The position numbers and the translations under genes were made by a program. DNA of 15,398 nucleotides. Origin: Acidobacteriota bacterium (GTDB lineage: Bacteria > Acidobacteriota > Thermoanaerobaculia > UBA5066). Below, piece after piece: positions 1 to 6,858 of the stretch (position 1 is its first letter; every line of letters starts with the position of its first letter). Where the stretch lies: the NCBI GenBank assembly GCA_016789625.1, contig JAEUQS010000228.1, positions 1-15,398 of the forward strand. Direction: 5' to 3'. Under the pieces are notes generated by a model. That model was not told where the DNA came from. It worked only from the letters and a program-made list of their open reading frames with translations, and searched no databases.

Positions 1-801
1 CCGGCGAGCTGCGTGCTGCGAGCCGCGGACGGCGATCTCGTGACACCGGGCTCCGTTCTGGCCGAGATCGAGGGACCCGCCATCGCCGTCCTCTCGGCCG
101 AGCGCATCGCCCTGAACCTCGTTCAGAGGATGAGCGGGATCGCCACGATGACGCGGACCTACGTGAAGGCCGTCTCGGGCACGCACGCCGAGATCCTGGA
201 CACGCGTAAGACCGTTCCCGGCCTCCGCTCGTTCGACCGTTACGCGGTCCGGATGGGAGGCGGCACGAATCACCGCTTCGGGCTCGCTCACGCGTTTCTC
301 ATCAAGGACAACCACGCCGACGGCGCCGGGAGCGTGTGGGACGCGACGCGCCGCGCGTCGGACTTCCGCGCCATGAACCGCGGGCTCGCCAAGCTCCTCC
401 TCGAGACGGAGGCCCGCACGCTCGACGAGGTGCACCAGGCCCTCGAGGCGGGGGCCGAGCGCATCCTCCTCGACAACATGACCGTCGAGGCCATGGCGAA
501 GGCGGTCGAGGACGTCGCGCTCTACAACGAGGCGACGGGCGACTCGGTGACCACCGAGGCCTCCGGCGGCATGACCCCGGAGAAGGCCCGCGCCTCGGCT
601 CTGGCCGGCGTGGACTTCGTCTCGGTGGGCGCGCTCACGCACTCGGTTCGCGCAGTCGACATCGCGCTCGACGTCACGGTGGGCGGCGCGCGCAAGCACG
701 GCCCGAAGGTGGAGCTCGCGGCTCTCGCGAAAGCGGCTCCGAAGAAGCCCGCGAAGAAGAGTCCTCCCCCCCGGAAAAAGCCGGCCAAGAAGAAGCGTTG
801 A
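1..801 (+). CDS. nadC: Nicotinate-nucleotide pyrophosphorylase (quinolinate phosphoribosyltransferase), 5'-truncated by window edge
   Basis: Converts quinolinate and PRPP to nicotinate mononucleotide, CO2 and pyrophosphate in cytoplasmic NAD synthesis. The frame is open from base 1, so the true start lies upstream; about 266 residues are present and some tens of N-terminal residues are missing. Visible family motifs, in order: LNLVQRMSGIAT, the PRPP/quinolinate-binding stretch DTRKTVPGLR followed by GGGTNHRFGL and FLIKDNH, then LLETEARTLDEV, ERILLDNM, EASGGMT and VSVGALTHS near the C-terminal end of the barrel. Odd feature: after the normal family end (about VDIALDV) there is a tail of roughly 35 residues, the last 25 rich in Lys, Pro and Ala (APKKPAKK, PRKKPAKKKR), which NadC enzymes normally lack. 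The TGA stop (799-801) overlaps the TTG start of nadB, so the two are probably translationally coupled. Confidence 0.96.
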   Translation, partial: PASCVLRAADGDLVTPGSVLAEIEGPAIAVLSAERIALNLVQRMSGIATMTRTYVKAVSGTHAEILDTRKTVPGLRSFDRYAVRMGGGTNHRFGLAHAFLIKDNHADGAGSVWDATRRASDFRAMNRGLAKLLLETEARTLDEVHQALEAGAERILLDNMTVEAMAKAVEDVALYNEATGDSVTTEASGGMTPEKARASALAGVDFVSVGALTHSVRAVDIALDVTVGGARKHGPKVELAALAKAAPKKPAKKSPPPRKKPAKKKR

Positions 802-2405
802 GCAGGACGTCGTTTCCCGAGCGTTTCCGGGTGCCCGTGCTCGTTTTGGGCTCGGGCATCGCCGGGCTCACGACGGCCTACGTCCTCGCGCGGCGGGGCG
901 TCAAGGTGCTCGTCGCCACGAAGGCTCAGGATCCGGACGACTGCAACACGGCCTGGGCGCAAGGCGGGATCATCTACTCCGGCAAGAACGACTCCCCCCG
1001 CTCGCTCGTGAAGGACATCCTCGCGGCCGGCGACGGCCTCTGCTTCCCCGAGGCCGTCACGCGGCTCGCCGAGGTGGGCCCCAAGGTCGTGAAGGAGCTC
1101 CTCATCGACACGCTGGGCGTGCCGTTCACGCGGACCTCCCGCGGCGAGCTGGATTTCACGCGCGAGGGCGCGCATTCCGTGGCGCGCATCGTCCATTCCA
1201 AGGACGCCACCGGCCGGGCCCTCGAGGACGCGCTGCTCGCCGCCGTCGCGGCCGAGAAGAACATCACCATCTGGACCGAGGCGACGGCCATCGACCTCAT
1301 CACCGCGCGCCACCACTCGACCGACGTGGCCCAGCGCTACGCGCTCCAGGACCCCTGTCTCGGCGCGTACGTGCTGGACCGGGACGCGAAGGTCCACACG
1401 GTCCTCGCGGACTTCACCGTTCTCGCGACGGGGGGCGTGGGCCGGCTCTTCCAGCACACCACGAACACGCCGCACGCGATCGGCGACGGGCTGACCATGG
1501 CCGCCCGGGCCGGAGCCGCCACGCTCAACCTCGAGTACGTCCAGTTCCACCCGACGACGCTCTACCACCCGGACGCGCCCGGCTACCTCATCTCCGAGGC
1601 CCTGCGCGGCGAAGGGGCGGTGCTCCTCAACAAGGCCGGCGAGGCCTTCATGGAGCGCTACGACCCCAAACGGAAGGACCTCGCCCCGCGCGACGTCGTG
1701 GCGCGGGCGATCGTGGAGGAGATGACGACGCGCGGGGACGCGTGCGTCTATCTGGACCTCGCGCACCATTTCGAGACGCACGACGGGCAGAGCATCCGGG
1801 ACCGCTTCCCGAACATCGCGGAGACCTGCGCCACGTACGGAATCGACATCTCCAAGGAGCCCATTCCCGTGGTGCCGGCGGCGCACTACTTCTGCGGCGG
1901 CGTCCTCGTGGACCTCGAAGGCAAGACGACGATCCGGCACCTCTATGCCGTTGGAGAGACGAGCTGCACGGGCGTCCACGGCGCGAACCGGCTGGCCTCG
2001 ACCTCGCTTCTCGAAGGCCTCACGTGGGGGCACGCCGCGGCGCACGGCATCGCGGACAGGCTCTCCCAGGGTCCCGCGTTCTCGGCCCGCATCTGGAAGG
2101 CGATCCCCGACTGGGTGGCTCCCGGCAACGCGCGCAACGAGGATCCGGCCCTCGTGCAGCAGGACTGGGCGACCATCAAGAGCACGATGTGGAACTACGT
2201 GGGCATCGTGAGGACGCAGGAGCGTCTGCAGCGCGCCGTCGCGGACATCCGGGATCTCGAGAAGCGGCTCCTCCGCTTCTACCACGTCACGACGATCTCG
2301 AAGTCGATCGTGGACCTCCTGCACGGCGTCCACGCGAGCCTGCTGATCGCGCAGGCGGCATTGAAGAACCCGATCTCCCGCGGAGCGCACTACAGGCGCA
2401 ATTGA
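798..2405 (+). CDS. nadB: L-aspartate oxidase
   Basis: Flavoenzyme that oxidises L-aspartate to iminoaspartate, which NadA condenses with dihydroxyacetone phosphate to quinolinate. I place the start at TTG 798, which overlaps the nadC stop (TTGA) and gives 535 residues, the usual NadB length; a GTG at 831 is the alternative but would leave only two residues before the first beta strand. Motifs: FAD-binding GSGIAG (about residues 18-23), TAWAQGG (51-57), EGAHSVARI and HSKDATGRALEDAL (123-146), LATGGVGRLF (209-218), GDGLTMAARAGA, QFHPT (249-253), SEALRGEGAVL (266-276), AAHYFCGGV (361-369) and GANRLASTSLLEGL (395-408), which carry the FAD and dicarboxylate-binding His and Arg residues of the succinate dehydrogenase/fumarate reductase superfamily. 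The C-terminal helical domain is complete. Its last 16 bases overlap the convergent gene on the other strand. nadA is not in the window. Confidence 0.97.
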   Translation: MSRTSFPERFRVPVLVLGSGIAGLTTAYVLARRGVKVLVATKAQDPDDCNTAWAQGGIIYSGKNDSPRSLVKDILAAGDGLCFPEAVTRLAEVGPKVVKELLIDTLGVPFTRTSRGELDFTREGAHSVARIVHSKDATGRALEDALLAAVAAEKNITIWTEATAIDLITARHHSTDVAQRYALQDPCLGAYVLDRDAKVHTVLADFTVLATGGVGRLFQHTTNTPHAIGDGLTMAARAGAATLNLEYVQFHPTTLYHPDAPGYLISEALRGEGAVLLNKAGEAFMERYDPKRKDLAPRDVVARAIVEEMTTRGDACVYLDLAHHFETHDGQSIRDRFPNIAETCATYGIDISKEPIPVVPAAHYFCGGVLVDLEGKTTIRHLYAVGETSCTGVHGANRLASTSLLEGLTWGHAAAHGIADRLSQGPAFSARIWKAIPDWVAPGNARNEDPALVQQDWATIKSTMWNYVGIVRTQERLQRAVADIRDLEKRLLRFYHVTTISKSIVDLLHGVHASLLIAQAALKNPISRGAHYRRN

Positions 2406-3580
2406 GGGTCCTCCGTCCCGGAAAAAACAGCCGGCGCCTCCGCCTTCGAGAGCTTGCGCGCGAGGCGTCGAAGCGCGAGCGCGATTCCCGTCCAGACGAG
2501 GACGGTCCCTCCCAGGGAAGCGACGCCGGCGACGAGCTGACCGAGGAGACCGAGCGCCTCGCCCGTGTGCAGGAAGCGGAGCCAGCCGCGCGCACGCCGG
2601 CCGGCGCTCCCTGCCGAGAACGGCGCCCACTTCGTGACCTCGCCCGTGTCCCGGTCCACGGTGAGCTGACCCCGCTTCTGCGGCTGGCCGCCCGTACCGG
2701 AGTCGACGTTCACGACGAGCGGCGCCTGCGCCGAGCCTGCAAGGCGCACCGTGAGCGCGCGCCACTCCGGATCCTGCAGGCGAGCCTTCGCGATGGCCGC
2801 GTCGAGCCCCCGCCAGGCCGCTGGGTCCGGCTGCGCCGGTCCGCGGCTCGCGCCCCCGGCATTCGCCGTCTGCGTGGGCCTCTTCTGCGGCTCCTCGCCC
2901 GCGAGGCGCAGCACGAGATCGCTGCCCCAGGTGAACGAGATGGGCACCGCCGACACGACGACCACCGCGAGCGGGATCGCGCACCAGATCCCGATCGTGT
3001 TGTGCCAGTTGAAGTCCCGGGCCCTGCCCTGCAGCCCCCCGCGGAACCAGGTGATCGCGCGCACCGACACCTTCGTCCACACGCGGGGCATCCAGAGATA
3101 GAGCCCCGAGAGAACGATGAACAGGAAGACGAGGTTCGACACGCCCGTCACGAGCCGGGCGGTCTTGCGGCCTTCTCCCGAAAGCGCGAGCCAGCGATGC
3201 AGGTCGGTGACGGCGTCGAAGAACCCGCGGACGGAGGTCGATCCCTCGCCGAGCACGTGAGCATCGTAGGCGTCGAGGTACACGACACGTCCCTTGGGCA
3301 GGCCGACGGCGACGGGCGCGTCCGCGGCGCGCCGGAACGTCATGGACGTCGGTATCGCGTCGGCCCTCGCGGCGAGGAGGGAAGGGAGCAGCTTCTCGGG
3401 ACCGAGCGACGGGGCGTTCGCGGCGGGCGGAGACGAACGAAACCCCCGATCGGCGAACGCGACGATCTGCTTCTCGAAAGCGAGGAGGACGCCCGTGGCC
3501 GACATCACGAGGATGACGAGCCCCGCCGAGACCCCTGCGACGAGGTGGCTCCAGAACAGGATCTTCCTCACGAGCTTCAT
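2390..3580 (-). CDS. PepSY-associated TM-helix protein, probable ferric-siderophore reductase (PiuB/FoxB-like)
   Basis: Inner-membrane protein of 396 residues. Four hydrophobic segments can be read: about 12-36, 146-163, 195-215 and 345-370, with periplasmic-size loops between TM1 and TM2 (PepSY-like, about 38-140) and between TM3 and TM4. Conserved PepSY-TM features are DLHRWL (His about 128) just before TM2 and DFNWHN (His about 193) before TM3. In characterised relatives such as FoxB and PiuB, membrane His residues bind haem and the protein reduces ferric siderophores; applying that here is inference from family and context. It is the last gene of the iron-uptake operon. Its ATG overlaps the TGA of the upstream dioxygenase gene (ATGA, 3577-3580), the classic arrangement for translational coupling. 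The stop at 2390-2392 lies inside the 3' end of convergent nadB. No hairpin terminator is visible after it. Confidence 0.88.
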   Translation of the reverse strand: MKLVRKILFWSHLVAGVSAGLVILVMSATGVLLAFEKQIVAFADRGFRSSPPAANAPSLGPEKLLPSLLAARADAIPTSMTFRRAADAPVAVGLPKGRVVYLDAYDAHVLGEGSTSVRGFFDAVTDLHRWLALSGEGRKTARLVTGVSNLVFLFIVLSGLYLWMPRVWTKVSVRAITWFRGGLQGRARDFNWHNTIGIWCAIPLAVVVVSAVPISFTWGSDLVLRLAGEEPQKRPTQTANAGGASRGPAQPDPAAWRGLDAAIAKARLQDPEWRALTVRLAGSAQAPLVVNVDSGTGGQPQKRGQLTVDRDTGEVTKWAPFSAGSAGRRARGWLRFLHTGEALGLLGQLVAGVASLGGTVLVWTGIALALRRLARKLSKAEAPAVFSGTEDPQLRL

Positions 3581-4257
3581 GCGTCGGCCCAGCGCCTCAG
3601 GAGGTTGTGGTACACGCCCGTGAGCTGCACGGCCGACGGGTGATCCGGGGCCTCCGAGAAGGTCCGCTGGATCGCCGAATCGAGGTCGAAGAGGAGCGTC
3701 CGTTCGCCATCGTCGCGGACCATACTCTGGATCCAGAAGAACGCCGCCACGCGCGCGCCGCGCGTCACGGGGCGCACGTGGTGGAGGCTCGACGCCGGGT
3801 AGAGAACCAGGTGCCCCGCGGGCCGCTTCACGCTGTGGAGGCCGTAGACGTCCTCCACGACGAGCTCGCCACCCTCGTACTCGGCGGGCTCGGCGAAAAA
3901 GAGCGTCGCCGAAAGATCGGTCCGGATGCGCAAGGGCGTGCCGGGCACCTGACGGATCGCGTTGTCGACGTGCGTGCCGAACGACTGCCCGCCCGAGTAC
4001 CGGTTGAACAGCGGAGGGAAGACGCGGAGCGGCAGCGCCGCCGAGAGGAAGAGGAGGTTCCCCTGGAGCGCCGTGAGGATCGTCTCGCCCACCCGGCGCG
4101 CGGCGGGATGGTCCTCGGGAACCTGTTGGTTGTCCTTCGCGCGGGCCGACTGGTGTCCCGCCGTGACGCGGCCGTCGACCCAGTCGGCGGCATCGAGGAG
4201 CAGCCGCGCGCTCGCGACCTCATCGGGAGTCAGGACGGCGGGCACGGAGAGCAGCAC
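3577..4257 (-). CDS. piuC: PKHD-type Fe(II)/2-oxoglutarate-dependent hydroxylase (PiuC/YbiX family)
   Basis: A 226-residue protein matching the PiuC/YbiX family along its whole length. The double-stranded beta-helix iron site is readable: HVD (His96, Asp98) within FGTHVDNA, the distal His in YPASSLHH (His159) and the 2-oxoglutarate-binding Arg in TRGAR (Arg169). Further family signatures are WVDGRVTAGHQSA near residue 26, NRYSGG, RTDLSATLF, GGELVVED and FFWIQSMVRDD. The substrate of this family is not settled; members are consistently encoded beside TonB-dependent siderophore receptors and are iron-repressed, which suggests a role in siderophore processing or in iron-starvation physiology. 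The start is GTG at 4257, one base after the TGA of the receptor gene (TGA-C-GTG), so translation is likely coupled. The stop overlaps the ATG of the PepSY gene. Confidence 0.95.
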   Translation of the reverse strand: MLLSVPAVLTPDEVASARLLLDAADWVDGRVTAGHQSARAKDNQQVPEDHPAARRVGETILTALQGNLLFLSAALPLRVFPPLFNRYSGGQSFGTHVDNAIRQVPGTPLRIRTDLSATLFFAEPAEYEGGELVVEDVYGLHSVKRPAGHLVLYPASSLHHVRPVTRGARVAAFFWIQSMVRDDGERTLLFDLDSAIQRTFSEAPDHPSAVQLTGVYHNLLRRWADA

Positions 4258-4258
4258 G

Positions 4259-6718
4259 TCAGAACCTCACCGCGGCCGAGAGCGAGGCCGAGCGCGCCGC
4301 GCCCGGCACGAAGTGCCCGCCGCCCACGCGATCGATGTAGCGCTCGTTCGTGAGGTTGTTCACGTTGAGGCGCAGCGTGAAGAGGTCCCCGAACCCCCAG
4401 GACGCCATCGCGTCGAAGAGCCAGTAGTCGGGTGCCGTGCGCGCGCCGGAGTTGCCGTTGAGGCGCTGCCCGACGAACGAGGCGCCGCCGCCGACCTCGA
4501 GCTCCCAGGGAAGCTGGTACGAGAGCCACAGGTTCAGCGAGTGCCTCGGCGTGTTGCCGAGAACGTGCCCGATCTCGGAGCTCGTGTTCGAGGCCTTCAC
4601 CTCGCTGTCCATGAACACGTAGCCCGCGAAGATCTGGAGGCCCGGCAGAACGCGCCCCGCCGCGGAGACCTCGGCACCGGTGACCGTCTGCTCACCGTCG
4701 AGCACGGTCGGCGCGTCCCCGGGATTGACGCCCGGTGTGCGGGCGTTCGTCTTCTCCGTGCGGAACGCCGCCGCGTTGAGCGTGAGCCGCGCCGCGAGGA
4801 GATCCCACTTCGTGCCGATCTCCGCCGAGAAGCTCGACTCGGGCTCGAGCGCGACGGTCGCGGCCGACAGGGTCAGGGCTTCGGCGCTGGGGTTGAACGA
4901 CGTGCCGGCTCCGGCGTAGACGCTGCCGGAGGGGAGCGGCTTGAACACGAGACCCGCCCGCCAGCTCAGCATCGAGTCGGTGCGCTCGAGCACGGTGGGC
5001 GCGCCCGTCGCGGGCGTGGCCTCGCAATCGACCGAGAAGCGGTCCCAGCGGAGGCCGCCCGTGGCTTCCCACTTTTCCGAGAGCTTCAGCGTGTCGAACG
5101 CGTAGAGCGCGAGTGAATCGGCAGCGCCGTCGTTCACCGCGCCCGTCCTCACGATCGGACCGGCGTACTCCTGATCCGGGTTCGGATCGAAGAGGTCGGC
5201 CACCGGCGCGGCCGGGCCGGATCGCAGGTAGTTCCTCGAGGTCTCCCGCGCGAGCTCGACCCCGCTCACGATCGCGTGGCCGATCGGGCCCGTCTTCAGG
5301 GTGAGGGTGAGATCGGTCTGGTTCGCGAGGACGCCGTCGGTCATGTCGCGCGACTGGAGCTGCCGTGTGAGATCCGTCGACGTGTTGCTCACGAAGCGGG
5401 GCGCCGTGATGACGGAGTCGCGTTCGGTGCGGCCGTAGCGGAGCAGGCTCCGGAGCTTCGCCGAGCCGCTGAAGTCGTGGTCGAGCTGAACGGACGCGAT
5501 GCCGGTCCCGGTCTTCTCGTAGTCCCTCGACCTCAACCCGTAGAAGCTGTCGAAGTCGACCGGAGGCGCCTGATCCTGATACGCCGCGAGCGCCGTGTTC
5601 GTGCCCGGGACCCACGGGATGCCGTAGTCGGGCAGGTTGTCCTGGCTGAGATACGAATAGCCGATCGTGAGCCGCGTGGGCTGGCCGAGACCGAACGCGA
5701 GCGACGGGGCGACGCCCCAGCGGGAGCTCTCGACCGCGTCGCGGCCCGGGGTGTCCGCGTCCGTCCACATGGCGTTGACGCGGACCGCGGCATTCTCGAG
5801 TCCGGCCGCGCCGAGCGGCTGGTTCACGTCGAGCGTCGCGCGCTTGGAGTTCGACGTGCCGCCCGCCAGGGAGACCGTGCGGGCCACCCCGGCCAGCGGC
5901 GACTTCGTCGAGAGGTTCACGGAGCCGCCCGTGGAGCCCCGCCCCGCGAAGGAGGACGCCGGCCCCTTCACGATCTCGACCTGCTCGAGGTTGAACGGGT
6001 CGCGGGCGTACCCGCCGAAATCGCGTACGCCGTCGACGAAGATGTCGGTGCGGGCGTTGAACCCGCGGATCGAGAGGTTGTCGCCGTTCGGCACTCCGCC
6101 CTCGCCCGCCTGGATGCTGATGCCCGAGACGTTGCGCAGGACGTCACGCAGCGTCGTGGCGCCCTGCTGCTCGATGACGGCGCGGGGCACGACCGTTATC
6201 GTCTGGGGAACGTCGCGCAGGGGCTCGGTGTACTTGGGAGAGGAGAGCGGAAACGCCGGGGCCGTGACGTCCACGGCGGCCGCGCTCGAGCGGAGGGAGA
6301 GCGTCACGGCCGTCGACAAAGTGAAGCGGTAGGTCACGCCCGTCCCCGCAAGGATCTGCTCGAGAGCCTGAGCCACGCGGTGGAGGCCGGAGACGCCCGG
6401 GGAAGGGATCGCCCGGATCGCGTCCTCGGTCACCGTGAACTTCAGCCCGCTGACGCTCGCGAACGCGTCGAGGACGTCTCCGAGCTGCCCCGGAGGGATG
6501 TCGAACCGCGGCACGGGCGCGGACTCGAGAGGCTTCGCGGCGCCGGCGGACGGGGACGGCGCGGGTGCCGGAGGCGCGGCCTCGGACCGGGCGGCGAGGA
6601 GGGCGCTCACGGCGCCGAGGGCGCCCAGCGCGCCCAGTGCGCCGAAAGCGCGGGGGGGCCGGCGCCGCATCCTCCGCGGGCGCCTGGCGGGCTTCGAGGG
6701 AATCGTCCGGATCTTCAT
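4259..6718 (-). CDS. TonB-dependent siderophore receptor with N-terminal STN domain (Fiu/PiuA/FecA-like)
   Basis: Outer-membrane receptor of 819 residues for TonB-driven uptake, probably of a ferric siderophore. Order of parts: a very basic N-terminus (about 1-24), a hydrophobic signal core made of GAL repeats (25-42), a likely cleavage region near ARSEAA, a Pro/Ala linker, an STN (secretin/TonB short N-terminal) domain at about 71-143 beginning RFDIPPGQLGDVLDAFA, a plug domain from about 168 (PQTITVVPRAVIEQQ, LRDVLRNVSGIS, LSIRGFNARTDIFVDGVRD, VEIVKGPASSFAGRGSTGG) and a beta barrel ending in the aromatic residue of AAVRF. The start ATG 6718 has a good ribosome site, GGGGAG (complement of 6725-6730) six bases upstream; an internal ATG at 6670 has its GGAGG directly abutting and is less likely. 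STN domains usually signal to a FecR-type anti-sigma factor, but no fecI/fecR pair is adjacent. It leads the three-gene iron operon. Confidence 0.95.
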   Translation of the reverse strand: MKIRTIPSKPARRPRRMRRRPPRAFGALGALGALGAVSALLAARSEAAPPAPAPSPSAGAAKPLESAPVPRFDIPPGQLGDVLDAFASVSGLKFTVTEDAIRAIPSPGVSGLHRVAQALEQILAGTGVTYRFTLSTAVTLSLRSSAAAVDVTAPAFPLSSPKYTEPLRDVPQTITVVPRAVIEQQGATTLRDVLRNVSGISIQAGEGGVPNGDNLSIRGFNARTDIFVDGVRDFGGYARDPFNLEQVEIVKGPASSFAGRGSTGGSVNLSTKSPLAGVARTVSLAGGTSNSKRATLDVNQPLGAAGLENAAVRVNAMWTDADTPGRDAVESSRWGVAPSLAFGLGQPTRLTIGYSYLSQDNLPDYGIPWVPGTNTALAAYQDQAPPVDFDSFYGLRSRDYEKTGTGIASVQLDHDFSGSAKLRSLLRYGRTERDSVITAPRFVSNTSTDLTRQLQSRDMTDGVLANQTDLTLTLKTGPIGHAIVSGVELARETSRNYLRSGPAAPVADLFDPNPDQEYAGPIVRTGAVNDGAADSLALYAFDTLKLSEKWEATGGLRWDRFSVDCEATPATGAPTVLERTDSMLSWRAGLVFKPLPSGSVYAGAGTSFNPSAEALTLSAATVALEPESSFSAEIGTKWDLLAARLTLNAAAFRTEKTNARTPGVNPGDAPTVLDGEQTVTGAEVSAAGRVLPGLQIFAGYVFMDSEVKASNTSSEIGHVLGNTPRHSLNLWLSYQLPWELEVGGGASFVGQRLNGNSGARTAPDYWLFDAMASWGFGDLFTLRLNVNNLTNERYIDRVGGGHFVPGAARSASLSAAVRF
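6612..6647 (-). repeat. Four 9-bp tandem units in the receptor signal peptide
   Basis: Four near-identical 9-bp units (6612-6620, 6621-6629, 6630-6638, 6639-6647; core gcgccnanN) lie in frame and encode the repeated Gly-Ala-Leu run of the signal-peptide hydrophobic core (about residues 26-36). Copy-number change would alter hydrophobic core length by three residues per unit without shifting the frame. Confidence 0.75.
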
Positions 6719-6724
6719 CGCGCA

Positions 6725-6730
6725 CTCCCC
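6725..6730 (-). promoter_or_regulatory. Ribosome binding site of the TonB receptor gene
   Basis: GGGGAG on the minus strand, six bases before ATG 6718. It is the strongest Shine-Dalgarno candidate near this start and is the reason for choosing the upstream ATG over the one at 6670. Confidence 0.7.
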
Positions 6731-6760
6731 GGCGGAGCCGAAGGCCCCGCGCTTCTGCGG

Positions 6761-6775
6761 TGAGACTCTGTCTCA
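6761..6775. promoter_or_regulatory. Candidate metal-responsive operator 1 (perfect inverted repeat)
   Basis: TGAGACTCTGTCTCA is a perfect 6-3-6 inverted repeat. It sits downstream of the predicted -10 of the iron operon, near the expected transcription start, where a bound repressor would block initiation. The half-site TGAGA/TCTCA resembles variant Fur boxes with TGAGAAT-type arms known from high-GC proteobacteria; the identity of the regulator is inference. Confidence 0.6.
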
Positions 6776-6786
6776 GTGAAGCCACG

Positions 6787-6813
6787 ATAATATTGCGACA
6801 GCGTCTCAGTCAA
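6787..6813 (-). promoter_or_regulatory. Probable sigma70-type promoter of the iron-uptake operon
   Basis: On the minus strand, TTGACT (complement of 6808-6813) matches the -35 consensus at five of six positions and TATTAT (complement of 6787-6792) matches the -10 at five of six. The spacer between these boxes is only 15 bp; shifting the -10 to TTATCG (6785-6790) would give 17 bp but a poorer box. This is the only AT-rich patch in the region and lies 69 bases or more from the receptor start, leaving a leader of about 60 bases. The promoter encloses operator 2 and is followed by operator 1. Confidence 0.6.
6794..6808. promoter_or_regulatory. Candidate metal-responsive operator 2 (imperfect inverted repeat)
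   Basis: TGCGACAGCGTCTCA has the same 6-3-6 design as operator 1 with one mismatch between arms (TGCGAC versus TGAGAC). It fills the spacer between the predicted -35 and -10 boxes. Its centre is 33 bp from that of operator 1, about three helical turns, so two bound dimers would lie on roughly the same DNA face. Confidence 0.55.
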
Positions 6814-6818
6814 TGCGG

Positions 6819-6848
6819 AAAACGCGCGGCATGGAGAGAGGTGCCGCG
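6819..6848 (-). terminator. Candidate intrinsic terminator after the lipid kinase gene
   Basis: Minus-strand RNA would form a perfect 7-bp GC-rich stem, CGCGGCA (complement of 6842-6848) with TGCCGCG (complement of 6825-6831), around a 10-base loop, followed after two bases by TTTT (complement of 6819-6822). It begins ten bases after the kinase stop codon and ends just before the -35 box of the iron operon, so it would insulate that operon from read-through. The U tract is short, so efficiency is uncertain. Confidence 0.6.
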
Positions 6849-6858
6849 AGGCCCGGGG

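Noticed and set aside
522..3080. Long minus-strand open frame opposite nadB
   Set aside because: Covers parts of nadC, nadB and the PepSY gene in a non-coding frame and shows only repetitive Arg/Gly/Val/Asp composition.
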